Positions 12,554 to 25,150 of a DNA stretch of 64,000 nucleotides are shown here, in pieces. Source of the DNA: Henckelia pumila. Lineage: Eukaryota; Streptophyta; Magnoliopsida; Lamiales; Gesneriaceae. The stretch's first letter is position 1; each line of letters opens with the position of its first letter. The DNA lies in the NCBI RefSeq assembly GCF_033568475.1, contig NW_027331831.1:4712001-4776000 (forward strand), in the 5' to 3' direction. Below the pieces are notes generated by a model. The model made no database searches. It saw only the letters and a program-made list of their open reading frames with translations, and was not told where the DNA came from. The position numbers were made by a program, and so were the translations under genes.

Positions 12554-12780
12554 TAATTCCTTGTAAAATATGTTCTTCTCCCTCGATTCTCGCGAATTTT
12601 TTTCCTTCATAAGAATTTAAAACATTTAAGAACACATAATTTTAGGGCATTCAAATTTCTTCTTTTAAATTGAGGGAGAAATTATTAGGATTGAATTTCG
12701 AACTCTAGACCTCGTTTTATATTTGAGACTTTGATGTCTGATGAGTTACACGTTATCAACCGAACATTCAATTTTCAATC
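12371..12780. repeat. T-rich tract and degenerate repeat
   Basis: A run of (CTTT)n and nearly pure T from about 12480 to 12552 is followed by a degenerate repeat-like sequence (about 12640-12780). Short ORFs here encode homopolymers and are not genes. Confidence 0.6.
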
Positions 12781-12784
12781 CTAG

Positions 12785-14900
12785 ACTTCAGAACCACAAG
12801 AAAGATCGGAAGATCCGAACCATAGTTCAGCAGCAGCGAACTGTTCCATTAAATAAGTTCGGAAGCAGGACAAGTTCGAAATATACGAACTTCTGCACGG
12901 AAGCATGATTTTGAGTTCGTAAACTACGGAATTGTTCGGAAGGTCCGATCTCTAACATCCAAATAAGCAAATGAATTCACATTCGGAAGTTGGCCACGTC
13001 GACGATCGGAACTTCCGAAATTGTGATCGGAGCTTCTGAAGTCTGCCGTATACGTGGATTTTCGAGCATCGATGACTCATCTCGGCATGCAGAGTTCGGA
13101 ACGTCCGAACGCAGACACTCAGAAACGTGTCACACATGCAGAGTTCGAAAAGTCTGAACCTCAGTTTAAGCTATGACATAAATGCTTCAAGCCCAGTTTC
13201 CATTTTTCTTGGGTTGTGGTTTTCTGGTTGAGTTTTGGCTGAGCGCCACCGTGAGCTTCAATTTCCAACTATTGTGCTCGAGTTGGAGGTGTTAAAACTT
13301 GATTTTATAGTCTCTATATCTCGAGCCTACGAGCTGCCCGAGGTTATGAATTCGGCTACTTGGAGGTACAGTTCCGAAAATTCATATTTATCTTTTAGAA
13401 ATTTTCAAAGTATTGGGCAGTATGAATTGAGTATTGGATAGTTCAATACTTTAAAATCATTAAATATAATTATTAAAATTCATTGTGCCAGTTACTGATA
13501 TCAAATGCAAAGTTTGGAAATTTTAGGAATATTGGTCACTCAAATAGAAATTTAGCAATTTTAAAGCTAAAAATACTGTTTTGCGATCATTTGATCTAGA
13601 AATTATTGATTTTAGGCATTTTAATTGAGTATTGAGATTTTCGGGAAGTGTTTAAATAGTTGATGTTGGACATTTTAGTTGAATTTAATTTAAATGGTTA
13701 TTAGATTTTTATATGATTATAATTTATAAGATCATTTAAATGAATATTCGAGTGATTTTAGTGAATTGCCATTTTCAGGCATGTTTTGAGGATTTATATT
13801 ATTGGCGATTGCTTGGTTGAGATACGTAGATATTAATTATTTCACTATGTCTAACAGAGGCATCTGATAATTTGTTATATGATTTATCTGCTCTATTTTG
13901 ATTTATGTGGATTATATGTTGACTCACATATTATCAATTGGTAATTGATGTGCAAAATAAAATAAAATAATTTTTTTGTCCACACACAGATTTATTTTAG
14001 TTAGACACATCAATACCACTAAATATATCATATTGAGCCGTTTTGCCATTGAAATCCAGTATATTTCAGTTGAGATTCGTTATATATGATATGAGATGAT
14101 ATTGTGTCGTGGAGATTTTTGGACACCTTGATTCGGTCCAGCTTTGGTAGTTGTTGGCTTTGAGAGTGGAGTTGTATCTCTAGACACAGTCCACTGAGGC
14201 ATAGACCAGCTCGAGCATATTATGTATGATTATTGATATCAATTATTTGACTTTTGATATCCTAATATTTTGCACATGTTCATCCATTGCATTCATGCAT
14301 GACATCATTGCATTTCTATGTCATATGTCGTGGTTTCTTGATGTCTTGTACTGGGGTTCTAAACCCCGAGAAGGGGCTGTTGTGTCTTTTGTGTGTGGAT
14401 ATGACAGGTAGTACATGTTGTTCGACTTCAAGTGTTCGAGAGAAAGCATTAAGAAGTACCACAATTTTTTGAGTGTGAGCTCAATATTTGTTTTGGTGCT
14501 TAAACGTGTTGCAGTCACCCATATATTATTCACATATAGAGTTTGAAATCATACATTTATCGAAGAATGCCCTGAGTAGTTGTATGTTGTGTTTAGATTA
14601 CTTTGAGGATGTTATATGTATTTATCGAGCCTTGTCGACTCTATTGTATTTTAGTTTGTGTATGTGGTGATTATGTCTGACCGTCACTCGTTTATGTGTG
14701 TTATGTTGTTGAGAAAATTATTGAGTTATTTTGACTATTTACATTATTCAGGTATGTTCTTATTTACAGAGAGATCATGTCGAAATTTTTATAAGCCTAA
14801 ACGAAAATTTTTAACTCACTTTTTCATTGTACATTGCTTAATTATGATTGCATGTTAATTAATCTTGATCGAGATAACGGACCCTCGTAGTTATAAAAAC
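12785..14900. mobile_element. Probable LTR-derived sequence with TCGGAA..TCCGA palindromes
   Basis: From about 12805 to 13165 there are some eight imperfect palindromes of the type GTTCGGAACGTCCGAAC or GATCGGAACTTCCGA. They are followed by about 1.7 kb of non-coding sequence with no long ORF. The layout (palindrome cluster inside a 2-kb non-coding block) resembles the two LTRs recognised in this window. I could not fix TG/CA ends or a primer site, so this is only a probable truncated LTR. Confidence 0.35.
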
Positions 14901-15314
14901 TTTTAAAAAATACGGAAAATTACAATTTTTGTCCGATAATATGATCATTTATTAATGTCGATGGGTCAGGTTCGGGTAAGATTTCATGCCTCCATCTTCA
15001 TTTATTGTATCGACCCTCATATCCACCCCCTTCAGATATTCAATTTTAATCCACATCTTTATACCCGTCGAAAGATCAGATATCCATAATTTACCCAAAT
15101 ACTCTATTATCATATACAATTGTAATTTTTTCAAATTTGAATTATTTCAATAAAATATGTTTATTCAATAAATTGTTAAGAACAATAAGAAAAAATTAAA
15201 TAACAAATAACAAATTAAACATCATATAATATTATAAATAATTTATCACAATATTATTATCCTACAAAATTAATATTTGCTTTATATTGACAATTTTATC
15301 CGTTTTATCCCACT
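14901..15314. other. Intergenic, nothing recognised
   Basis: AT-rich sequence with only short chance ORFs. No gene, RNA or element ends were identified. Confidence 0.5.
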
Positions 15315-15537
15315 TAGGGGTGATTTTCGGTATACCGTACAAAAAATATCGGTATGAAAAAAATTCATACTGGTACCGATAGCGAAATTTCAAAATTTTG
15401 ATATGAAAAAAATTCATACTGATACCGTACAGATACCGAAAAAAATTCGGTATACCGAAAAAATGTCTGTATATTAAAAATATTTCGATACGGTATCCCG
15501 ATAATTCGGTATTTTTGTACTGTATGACGGCCCTAAA
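15315..15537. mobile_element. hAT-like MITE (223 bp)
   Basis: The element begins TAGGGGTGATTTTCGG and ends ACGGCCCTAAA. Its interior is rich in CGGTATACCG-type words. Flanking octamers ATCCCACT (15307-15314) and TTCCCACT (15538-15545) match in 7 of 8 bases, the 8-bp target duplication expected for hAT elements. It is non-coding. Confidence 0.65.
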
Positions 15538-16192
15538 TTCCCACTACCATAATTAAACAAAAAAATAGAATTAATATTTATTTAACAAAAATAAATACAT
15601 AAATGTATATGCGCACACACACATATATTTAATCGGATATTCGAGTTGGGTATGTGTTGATGTTATTACGTCCGCTTCCATCATCAAACTTAAAAATCCT
15701 CATACTCAATTACTCATTAATTTAATCAGATCCAAAAAATCTCTTCATATCATTATCTGGTCCAAAAAAATCTCTTCATACCATTATCCATTCGAACGGA
15801 TATCGAATTCTCCATCGACTTCGAAGAAAATTGAAATCCCCACCTACATGTTCCATTTTTGTAAATATTTAATTAATTTTAAAAATTATATAATATATAA
15901 CGTGAGTTGAAAATCAAAATATACATAAACTTGTTCATTATTTTTTCATTAATATTATTTCAATGCTTGTTAAGGCATATACATATATTTTTTTTTAGTA
16001 CATATATACATATATTTTTATGTCGTATATTTGTTCAATATTTTTAAAAAAAATTTGATTAATATTTTTAAATTTATATTTTTAAAAAATGGGTACGGTC
16101 TAAAGCGATCGATACCAATAAAGGCTATCAATTTTTCAACGAACAATCGAGAATATGAATGACCACTCACCGTCTAAAAGATTGTAGATTAA
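15538..16192. other. Intergenic, AT-rich, nothing recognised
   Basis: No convincing ORF or repeat boundary is present, apart from short direct repeats such as CAAAAAAATCTCTTCATA around 15735-15785. Confidence 0.5.
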
Positions 16193-16803
16193 GAGGGTGT
16201 TTGGCAGAGCTTAAAAGCTCTTTCAAACAGCTTATAAGTTGTTTTAAAGCTTTTAAGCTCTGAAAATGTGTTTGGTAAATTTTTTTAAAAACAGCTTATA
16301 AGCTGTCAAAATAAGCTGTTTGACAGCTTATAAGCTGTTTTTAAAAAAGTAAGGGGGGAGGTACTTTTTTAAAAAAGATCTTATTTTAATATTCCATATC
16401 TCTAAAATATCCTTGAATATTTTAATAAATCTCTATCTTATCCTCCACTTATTAAATATTAAATATTATTTTAAAAAAATTACAAATCACATAATTTTTT
16501 GTAAAAATAAAATATTAAAACAATTTTATTTTTTTAATATAGGTTTATTCTAAAACTATTTTCGTATGTGTATAGCTCAAAATATTATTTTCATAAAATT
16601 ATACCATTTTTGGTAATTTTGACAATAAAAAGATCTTATAATACCAAACATATCAACATCTTTAAGTTATTTAAAATAAGTTTACCCAAACACTTTAACA
16701 GCTTATTTTTAAAATAAGTTCTAAGAGCTTATAAGCTCGTAAAACAGCTTTTAAGCTCTAAGAGCTTATAAGCTCTTTTTAATAAGTTTATCCAAACACC
16801 CTC
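16193..16803. mobile_element. Harbinger-like MITE with TAA target duplication (611 bp)
   Basis: Perfect terminal inverted repeats GAGGGTGTTTGG and CCAAACACCCTC are flanked by TAA on both sides (16190-16192 and 16804-16806). This is the 3-bp duplication of PIF/Harbinger elements. Subterminal sequence is full of AGCTTATAAGCT-type palindromes. There is no coding capacity. Confidence 0.75.
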
Positions 16804-16806
16804 TAA

Positions 16807-17420
16807 AACTACGTTTGATTGCGGAAGCCAATAAAAAAATCACTTATTTTTTTTTAAAAAATGATTTTCTTAAAAACTTAGGTGTTTGGTTACAACAATC
16901 CTTTTTTAAAAAACACCTATTTAAAACCAAATAAGTGCTTTTTAAAAAGCCAAAAATTTTGGCTTTTGGGTTTCTGCTTCTGTTTCTATATAGAGGTGTC
17001 AAAACGGGCCAGTCCACAACCCGTCGTAACCCACCATTAGGCGGGGCGGGGTGGGCCGGCCCACCTTTTAGGCGGGTTGAAAAAACACCAACCCAACCCA
17101 CCTATTTTACGTGGCGGGACGAGCCAACCCGACGGGCTTACGTGTAAATTGGCGGGTTTTTGCGGGCCAACCCGCAACCCACCACAACCCACCATTAAGC
17201 GGGGCGATGCGGGCCGACCCATCTTTTAGACGGGTTGGGTTATGACGAAACGGGCCAACCCGATGAACCTAACCCATTTTGACACCTCTATTTTTATATG
17301 AAAAATTACTTTTCCAATATTCAAGCACTGCTGCTTTTTTAATAAAAGTAATTTAAAAGGTTGAATTTATGTAAGTGCTTTTTAAAAAAAGTAACTTTGT
17401 ATCCAAACTGATTTACCTAG
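16807..17420. mobile_element. Second MITE-like element, interrupted by a nested hAT MITE
   Basis: The flanks of the nested element at 16991-17290 are related AT-rich arms, with AAGTGCTTTTTAAAAAGCC on the left and AAGTGCTTTTTAAAAAAAG on the right. Ends (ACGTTTGATTGCGG on the left, GTATCCAAACTG on the right) are only loosely inverted, so the boundaries are approximate. Confidence 0.4.
16991..17290. mobile_element. hAT-like MITE, TAGAGGTGTCAA family (300 bp), nested
   Basis: Termini TAGAGGTGTCAAAA and TTTTGACACCTCTA are perfect inverted repeats. Flanking octamers TTTCTATA and TTTTTATA match in 7 of 8 positions. The interior consists of GGGCCGGCCCACC / GGCGGGTTG words. A relative lies at 55082-55421. 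Confidence 0.75.
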
Positions 17421-18219
17421 AAGTAGCTCAAGGAATTATCACAACATTCCCTTTGAAATTTGAATTCGATAGTCGGTGTGATTTTGAAGATAAAAATATC
17501 TAATTTAAAATTAAATTCTTCAATCAACTTTTTAAACCGATTTACCAAAAACAAGCAGATGCAATTTATATTTAGATACTATAATTAAAATCTGTCTTTA
17601 CATTTTCAAAGTACATGACACTAAATATGTAATGGGTCACAACTCACCTGTTACGCTCATAATGGCCTTATGTACATGTTTCATTCGTAATTTTCAGAAA
17701 TTACATTCCTTCTTTTAAAAGAAAACACACTTTTAGTTCTTGAGAAATGACAAACATTCAAGTGAGTTTTAATTCGATGCCAGTTGTGAGCGTCGTAGAA
17801 TTACTAATTAAATTTTTTTACCACTTTTCAAATATAAAATAGAATACAAGCAAACTTATCATTTATGTCCTCTAATGGCTCCAGCCATTACTTAGAAAAA
17901 TAATAGCCCGTTGAATTTTGATAAAGAAAATATTTTGAAATTGGAGGGAAGTAAAACAGATTGGCAAAGATACTTGGAAAGGGCTTTTACCTGATACTTG
18001 AAAGAACTGCAAGGGTCAAGAAGGCAAAAACTGCCGCCTGCAGAGGTGATTCTGGTCGAGTGAGCCTTTGATTCCCATGTTTTACCCATCTACCAGAGAA
18101 ACTCACATAAAAACTGTGAAACAAACTCGAAAAATTACGCATTAACCACATCAGCAGCAAGCAAACGGACAAGGAAATAAAACAGATTGCCATTTGAAAA
18201 CTCAGAAATATAAATCGTC
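17421..18219. other. 3' flank of gene copy B
   Basis: Bases about 17617-17780 are homologous to the edge of copy A at 2608-2750. The part at about 17780-18115 is absent from copy A. It includes an exon-like stretch on the minus strand, about 18090-17987, with an acceptor-like GGTAG and a donor-like ATCAG/GTAAAAG. This may be 3' UTR sequence of copy B or a fragment of another gene. Nothing else is recognised. Confidence 0.5.
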
Positions 18220-21200
18220 TCAATGTGTACTTTCAGGAGAATGATGTATCCGACTTAAAATTATTGACTCGCACACAACCAACTCTGGCGTCAACGCCTC
18301 TGAACACACATCAGAATTTAGACGAGTACCATAACCAGTAACGACAGACTTTCCGTCCTCAATTTTATCATCATTTTTCACCTCAGCTGGGAAAGGAGCA
18401 TGGAACCCTTTGATGCTTTCCACAGACAAAGGTCCATCCTCAATGATCTGATCGTTTGGTGGTAATTCTGATGCTTCATGTTTTTTGGTAGAAACTGGCT
18501 CTTCGGAATTTACCATTGTGTTGGCCGGTGGTTGATCAAGATTTTGATGGGCAGATACAGTATGAACTTCAGCATCTGATGAAGTATCTGGCTTGCTAAA
18601 AGGTAGGTTGGCATTTGAAAATTTCTCCCCGTTTTTAACTTTGTCAAAGCTACCTTTTTGGCTCTCATAAAGGGATATTGCTTTCTGCAATCACAATAGG
18701 ATCGAAACCAGGAAAAAATCAATATATGCATACAACGGGTAGTTGAAAATTGGCATTTTAATAGAAACAGACAAGAACAAGGAATTTCTAAGTGTTCCAC
18801 AGCAAATAAAAAAAAATTTATGCAAACAGATGCTACTAAAAAGGTCTATTTTTTCTGGGTCTTCTGGCTGCTGCTTATACATCTCAATACAGACGGTGAA
18901 AGGTATAAATCATAAATTAATAGGAGAAATTACACACAGATGAATCATCTATTTTTACCTCATCAGAAAAACTGCAGTATCAGCAAAACATCACAAATAA
19001 ATTCACCATATCCCCGCACAATAGTGCCAACAAAACCAACACTTCACTGTACAATGATAAGTTGATTCAAGAAAATTTCACTGATCTACAGTTGGCTCCA
19101 AATTGAAATGAACTGTACGTCACAGTATTCTATATTGGAGTATGCTTATAAAATAAAATATTCCTAAACACATAAACACACCATTCTTCAACGTCATAAA
19201 ATACCTGGAAAATAGATTCATCCACAGTTTCAGATAGAGAAAATCTTAAAATTTGGTGAGGTGCTACTTTAGCTTCTATGGCCTCCTGCATCAAAAAACA
19301 AAAATTAAAAATATATATATATATATATATATAGTTTTATGACATGAGTAGAACAATATGATAAAATACAGAAGGCCGCGTTGTTTACCTTGATGAATAA
19401 TATTTTTAAATCATCTATGTCAGAAATTATGCTCTGGTCCATATCAATAACCTCTCTGCACTGATTGAATAAATCAGGTTCAGTAAGATCTGCAGAAATA
19501 TCAAGCTTGGAAAGGTAAGCCAGGCAAAAAGGTACATCATCCTTCTTCGAGATTTTAGCTAAATTACTAGTATCCTCGAGGTTATTTATGGCAGCATCGG
19601 CACAATCAATTTCGGATTCATGAGTGGATTGGTTAACATCATTGGTTGCTGCCTGCTCATCAGGAAATATTTGTTCATTCTGAGTCAGCTGAATAGATTG
19701 ACCAGCCAATGCTTCATCCATATTCAGTGAAAAGCCATTCTCTTTGTCATATGATTGCATCTCCAAGCACGCAGTATTACTTGGCCCCTTCCACAAATCT
19801 CCAGTCGTATCCCAGCCACGACCACCAGGCAGGCTTCTAGAATGGTCCCACCCCGGCTCACCGTAACTGCGAGCCTCATCCCGAAAGACTGCATTACTTG
19901 CATCCCAAGAATGCAATGGATTACATGAATCATCAACAGGATTGTGCCATCCCATTGGGCGAACAGGGCCTGAAAATCTGTCATTGTTGGAAATGTGATA
20001 AGGAGCGGGATGGTTCGAATCCACGGGTGGTCTGATGCCAAACATTGTTGGAGCTGGAAATGGCTGCACTACTGAATGAAAACTGACAGGGGGCGGAGGA
20101 TGTGGGAAAGACATGAAACCATTTGGAACAGTAGACGGCCAGCTTCGCATACCTCTCCAAGGATTTCCTTGAATTCTTGCCAGATTAGGATCACCGCCGC
20201 TCCTCCTATGACGGATGTTCGACTTAAACCTACTGTCATCTTGAATCGAGCCTGACATCAAAGGGCTATCCACCCCTGTTCTCAGGGGAGGAAGAGGTGG
20301 AAACGACTTAGAACTTCCAGATAAATGGTTATTTCGTATAAAAGAGGAAGGCATGGATGGAGTATCCGCATCAGCTTGTGAATGTTCATCTCTAGGAAGC
20401 ATGTCCATGGCGAACTCACGACGTTCCCTACCTTCCTTCCCAGTGTGGTCCTTCATATCTCGAAACCCAATACTCCTCTGCGTCATTTCTTCAATATCAA
20501 TATTTCGTCTTACATCAGACCTATTAAACTGCCTCCTATCAGTATTTGAGTATGGAGACTTATCCGATCGTCTCAATGGTGATGAACGAATGTCTGATTT
20601 CAAACGTCTTTCAGCAGATGACTCTTTCAAATGACCATCTTCTTTCTGACCTGGTTTCTCCAGTGACCAAGATGAGGTCTTTTCAGATCCTCCCGTAGCA
20701 TAATCTGTAACAGAAGTCATATTGTGTCGAAGTCTTTCTTCATCACTATAATCCCTTCGCTTGTATTCATCCTGCTTAGTAAGCCTGAACAACGGCCAAA
20801 GGAAGTGCATGCATGTTTGATCAAAACAGAAAACAAATACTAAATTATTGTTCCTAAGTAACAGCATATGTGACAGCAGAACACGAAAATATAAGCAATA
20901 ACTACGTCATTGCCTAAATTTATTTTTGACAAGAACAAAAAGATGCATCATAATCACATAAAGGTGTCTTTGTGACAATGAAGATCGAAATTAACCTTCA
21001 CTTATGCTCCGGTGAAAATTCGCAAGCATATGATGATACCAAGGGGATTAACACACTCAACCAACGAACTCCACACCTAAAAACACACACACACACACAG
21101 AGCACGGAAATTGTTCCTCCTTTTTATTTGAAATTGCATGTCATTATTGGTCAGCAAAAAAACAATCGAATATGAACTTTTAAAAAGAATTGGCAGAAAT

Positions 21201-24200
21201 TAAAGCATCAGGTGAGAAGAACCACGAAATCCTCCAATATACTCTTCAAAAAAGTATTGACCCATATGTTATGGCATCTTTTTTTTTTTGGATAAGAAAC
21301 AAGATCATATTATATATAGTGTGATAATTACAAAAAGCGAATAAGATACTCAGACGGAACCCTTGGTACCCACTAAATATCAACAAAATATAACACTCCA
21401 ACCTCTGATTAAATGTAGAATCGAGAACATAGCAAACTCTTTATAAGGCAGTGCTTTTTTTCTACAAGCACCCAACCTCATTGTAAATGGCAAAACTTTT
21501 ATAAACTAATAACTTATCCACAACAGAATAACAAAAAATGAACAATTTTCACTAGGATCACAACCATTTCTGAGTTTTGTATCAGTAGTCTAGTCAAAGT
21601 TAGGCAAAATAACAACTGGAATGATGTTACTGGACATTAATAATTACCTATAGTTATCCCTTGAGGCAAAAGAGCTTGAGCTGGGTGACCTACACCGTCT
21701 GCCATGGCTTAGATAAAGTTCATTGTCAGCATTCCTTGATGTAGATTGCCCTCGGTCAGGTACTGAGTCTATTCGTGCTTCACTTCCACTTCTCTTTTCT
21801 GAATTAAATCTTTGATCCTTGGTACTTCGGGACCTAACATCATGATTATCCTGTTTTCCAGTAGTTCTTCTCCTACCTTGATCATCTCTATACCTAGCTG
21901 CTCCATCAACAGGCATTGGACTATCATCATGTGTGCTTGAATGTTTAGAATGGTGATCAGCAGCATAAGCACCGTCATCTGAATGCTTATGGTCAGATTT
22001 GTCGCCAGAACAGTCCCTTTTGGCAAGTTCTTCACTGTACTTTGCTACCCTTGGTCTCTTCTCTCTATAAAAATCATCCGTCTGCTTACTATCCTTATAT
22101 TGACTCTCTCTTTCAAAATCTCCTCCGTGCTTTTCTTCCTTGGTAATATTATCACTACGGCTATCTTCTCTATAATTATTTTCCCGGTGTCTATCATCTC
22201 TATCCCCATTTTCGTAATGCCTAATATCACTATGTCGACCATTTTTTTCCCCATCATCACGACATCGATCATCCACGCGTCTGCTTTCCCTTTCACTGTC
22301 TTCACGATGCCTATAATCCCTTCGTCGATCAGCACTGTCCCGATATTTATCATCCTTCCCCTTGGTATCTTTCTCTCCATCTTCACGATACTTTTCGTCT
22401 TTATGTTTATTATCTCTATCACCATCTCCACGGTGTCTATCTTCTCTACGCTTGGCATCTTTCCCAACATCTTCTTTATGCTTGACATCCCGATGCTTAT
22501 TATCGTTCTTCATTTCTTCATGGTACTTCTCATCCCTTTGCCCATCATTTTTGTGGTCATCTTCGTGATATTTATCAACATAAATTCTATCATTGGGCTT
22601 ATCATCTTTGTACTTGACATTCTGGCCATGGTCACTTCTTGAGGACAATCCTCTTTCATCACCTTCTTTAAAATCATCATGATGCTTACCTCTGTCACTG
22701 GAGCTTTCTCCTCTCCTACGAATCCTTTTATCAACTTCCTTCTCTAACTCAGGATTTTGTAACTCCACTTTTACAGGAAAATCTGCAGAAAGAAATCAAA
22801 TTTACAATATAGAATTACTTAGTACTCCTTCTCAGGGTTGGCACCATTCCAGAAAATAACGGCACACTGTAGATCAACTAATCTTCTAGATCGGTAGACT
22901 ATAAAATAGTAAAAAAAATCCCATATCCCTTTTAAAATAAAACTTAAGATATCCTACTTTTGTTTATGATATTGAATAATAACTCCACTAGAATTTATGA
23001 AGTTTCAACACAGCAATACAATCCTTTAAGTTGTTTAGTTGCTTCACAAACACCAAAAACAGAAAAGGCATTCTAAGAGAGAGAAAATTTTCGTTTAATA
23101 CTTAATACACCATACAGATAATGAGAATTTAAACCAAAAAAACAGAAGAAAAAGAAAAGCCTTTCAACTGACCGGAAAGGTCAATCACTCAATAGATAAA
23201 AATAAACATATTCCTACTACGATGCAATCAAATCGTAACTAAATCTAGAGGTACCTTTTACACTTAGCATGCCAAATTCATCACAAACATTAGTAAAATG
23301 AGTGGGAGGATGTTAGGGATATAGTAAGGCATTTCTTTCGTGAAACAAGATATCTTCTCTTGCTTGCAGTTCATTGATTAAATATGTTCCTCAAATTTAA
23401 TCTTATGTCAATTATCTGATTCTGACTCCACAGTATGAGACCCGTATGGTTTCAAGAGGAATTGAAATGAAGAAACCAAATGAAACTATAAAATGCAACA
23501 TAAAGTGCTCGAAGTGTTCAGTTAGAATCAACAGTAAGACGAGAAAACATCTAAACCATTTCACTGGGAGTATTCCCTCCAACTTCCACCTCATTCCAAA
23601 CCAGTATAAACTCCAATGACATGTCATATTCTGTGAGAACCTGGATAACTCTAACCACCAATAACTCAAACTGACGGTCATAAATGATATTCCGTGGACA
23701 GATGCACTACACACTAGACAGAAGTTTCTTGCTTGACCAGTGGTTCAATTGTCAACATTAGTGGCTGATGCAAAAAGAAATTCCAAATTATCAAATAAAC
23801 AATGATCCTTGAGTGAACCAAAATTTGTTTTTAACCACCAGAACTTCTCGACTGCACACAGAAAAAAGTATGATACAACGAGAAAATGTCAATAACATGT
23901 TCATTCCACAACACTAAAGTCACCTTACCTGAGTTTTCTCGAGCACGTTTAACCTTTCTCTCCACAACAAGATCCCCAGACTGTAATTCCTTCTTCTTGC
24001 CAACATCCATATCCACTAAATCTGTCTTACCATCCCCGCACTTACTAAGCTGGCCTAAATCCTTCTCCTTCTCCTTCTCCTTCTCCTTCTCCTTCTCCTT
24101 CTCCTTCTCCTTCTCCTTCTCCTTCACCTTCTCCTTCTCCTTCTCCTTTTCTGCCCTGCGATCCTTGCCCTTGTATTCCTTCCCTTCTTTCTGACAGGAA

Positions 24201-24760
24201 TAATCCCTCTCAGACTTCCTCTTAGACTCTCCTTTACTCCTGCTGTCCTCTTTCTCCACCACAACAGCTGAACTCTCCATCTCTCCAGCACTAACACTTT
24301 CATACTTTTTATCCTTATTATTATTATCATTCTTCCACTCCATTCTCGAACTTTCCCCTTTATTGTTGACATCCTTCAATTTAGACTCGATTTTGGCCTT
24401 GTCCCCTTTGATTTTCTCCTTCTCCACGATCCTGTCACTATAGCCTCTTTCTTCTCCACCTCCATTCCACCTGTCTCCACCATCGCCGATGGCAGTTTTC
24501 TCTTTCCGCCGTTTTGATGAAAAGTATTCCTCCGAGGCCTCGCCATTCGTATAAACATTCGGATCTTTACCTTCCCTGCCTTCTCGTGCCTGGGATAAAG
24601 TTTTGCGTTTCTCACCGGTAGCTGAATCGCGAGAATCCTTCCCCAAATTCTCATCCTTGCTACCTTTATCCTTCGTCCTTACATCCTCTTCAGAGTCTGG
24701 ATAATCCTTTGAACTGTGTTTGCTCTGCTTATGTGATCTGTGCCTCGAACTCCTGGGCAT
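18220..24760 (-). CDS. HIZ2: ZC3H13/HIZ2-like charged nuclear protein, copy B (5 exons, 1302 aa)
   Basis: Exons on the minus strand are 24760-23929, 22782-21648, 20784-19389, 19285-19205 and 18684-18220. They have the same splice phases as copy A and no stop. Exons 3, 4 and 5 have exactly the same lengths as in copy A. Exon 2 is one codon shorter. Exon 1 is 27 codons longer, chiefly because of a (Lys-Glu)n tract at about residues 204-235. Substitutions are scattered and mostly conservative, and the C-terminal LSRIHHSPESTH is retained. Identical architecture and open frames in two copies argue that both are, or recently were, under selection. Function as for copy A: probable nuclear ZC3H13-like scaffold of the m6A writer complex, inferred from family resemblance only. 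The intron 2 sequence differs by small indels. Confidence 0.87.
24057..24152. repeat. In-frame CTCCTT hexanucleotide array
   Basis: The array lies inside exon 1 of copy B. Each unit encodes Lys-Glu on the minus strand, so expansion or contraction keeps the frame. Copy A at about 11218-11240 has only about three units. Confidence 0.9.
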
Positions 24761-25150
24761 GGCTGTAACTTCACTTCGCCTCTAACAAACTCCCAAGCCC
24801 TAAAATTCCCACGAATTGCCCTACCCAACAACAAAATCAACCCAAACTTTACTTCAAATTTGACCCCGCTGACCCAAAAATAAATTCCAGAAAAAGGAAA
24901 GCGGACAATCACACTACTGAAAAGTAAACTCACCACAGATAAACAAAAAAAAAATTCAGAAACCCTAATTCGAGCAGTTTCCAGACCAAACTTCGCACCA
25001 ATAAAATCAAAAAACCGCCTTTAATTCCCCGTTGAAAGTACACAACCTGGGCCGCTAAGACACAACCGTCCACAGTCCGAATACTTTGATCCCTTTGATC
25101 GATTGATTGCGGCGGAACAGAAATATCAAAACACACCATGCACGGAAATT
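24761..25150 (-). promoter_or_regulatory. 5' leader and proximal promoter of copy B
   Basis: Homologous to 11842-12240 of copy A, including the AATTAGGGTTTC telo-box-like motif on the minus strand (about 24970-24957). Homology ends near 25145, where unrelated AT-rich sequence begins. Confidence 0.45.

Noticed and set aside
12361-12635. Phe-rich and Lys-rich short ORFs
   Set aside because: Encoded by the poly-T/poly-A tract.
13235-14860. Several 60-70-codon ORFs between the gene copies
   Set aside because: Short, overlapping in different frames, without domains, and within probable LTR-derived sequence.
24057-24152. CTCCTT repeats considered as a polypyrimidine or regulatory array
   Set aside because: The array sits in frame inside exon 1 of copy B and is explained by a Lys-Glu coding expansion.
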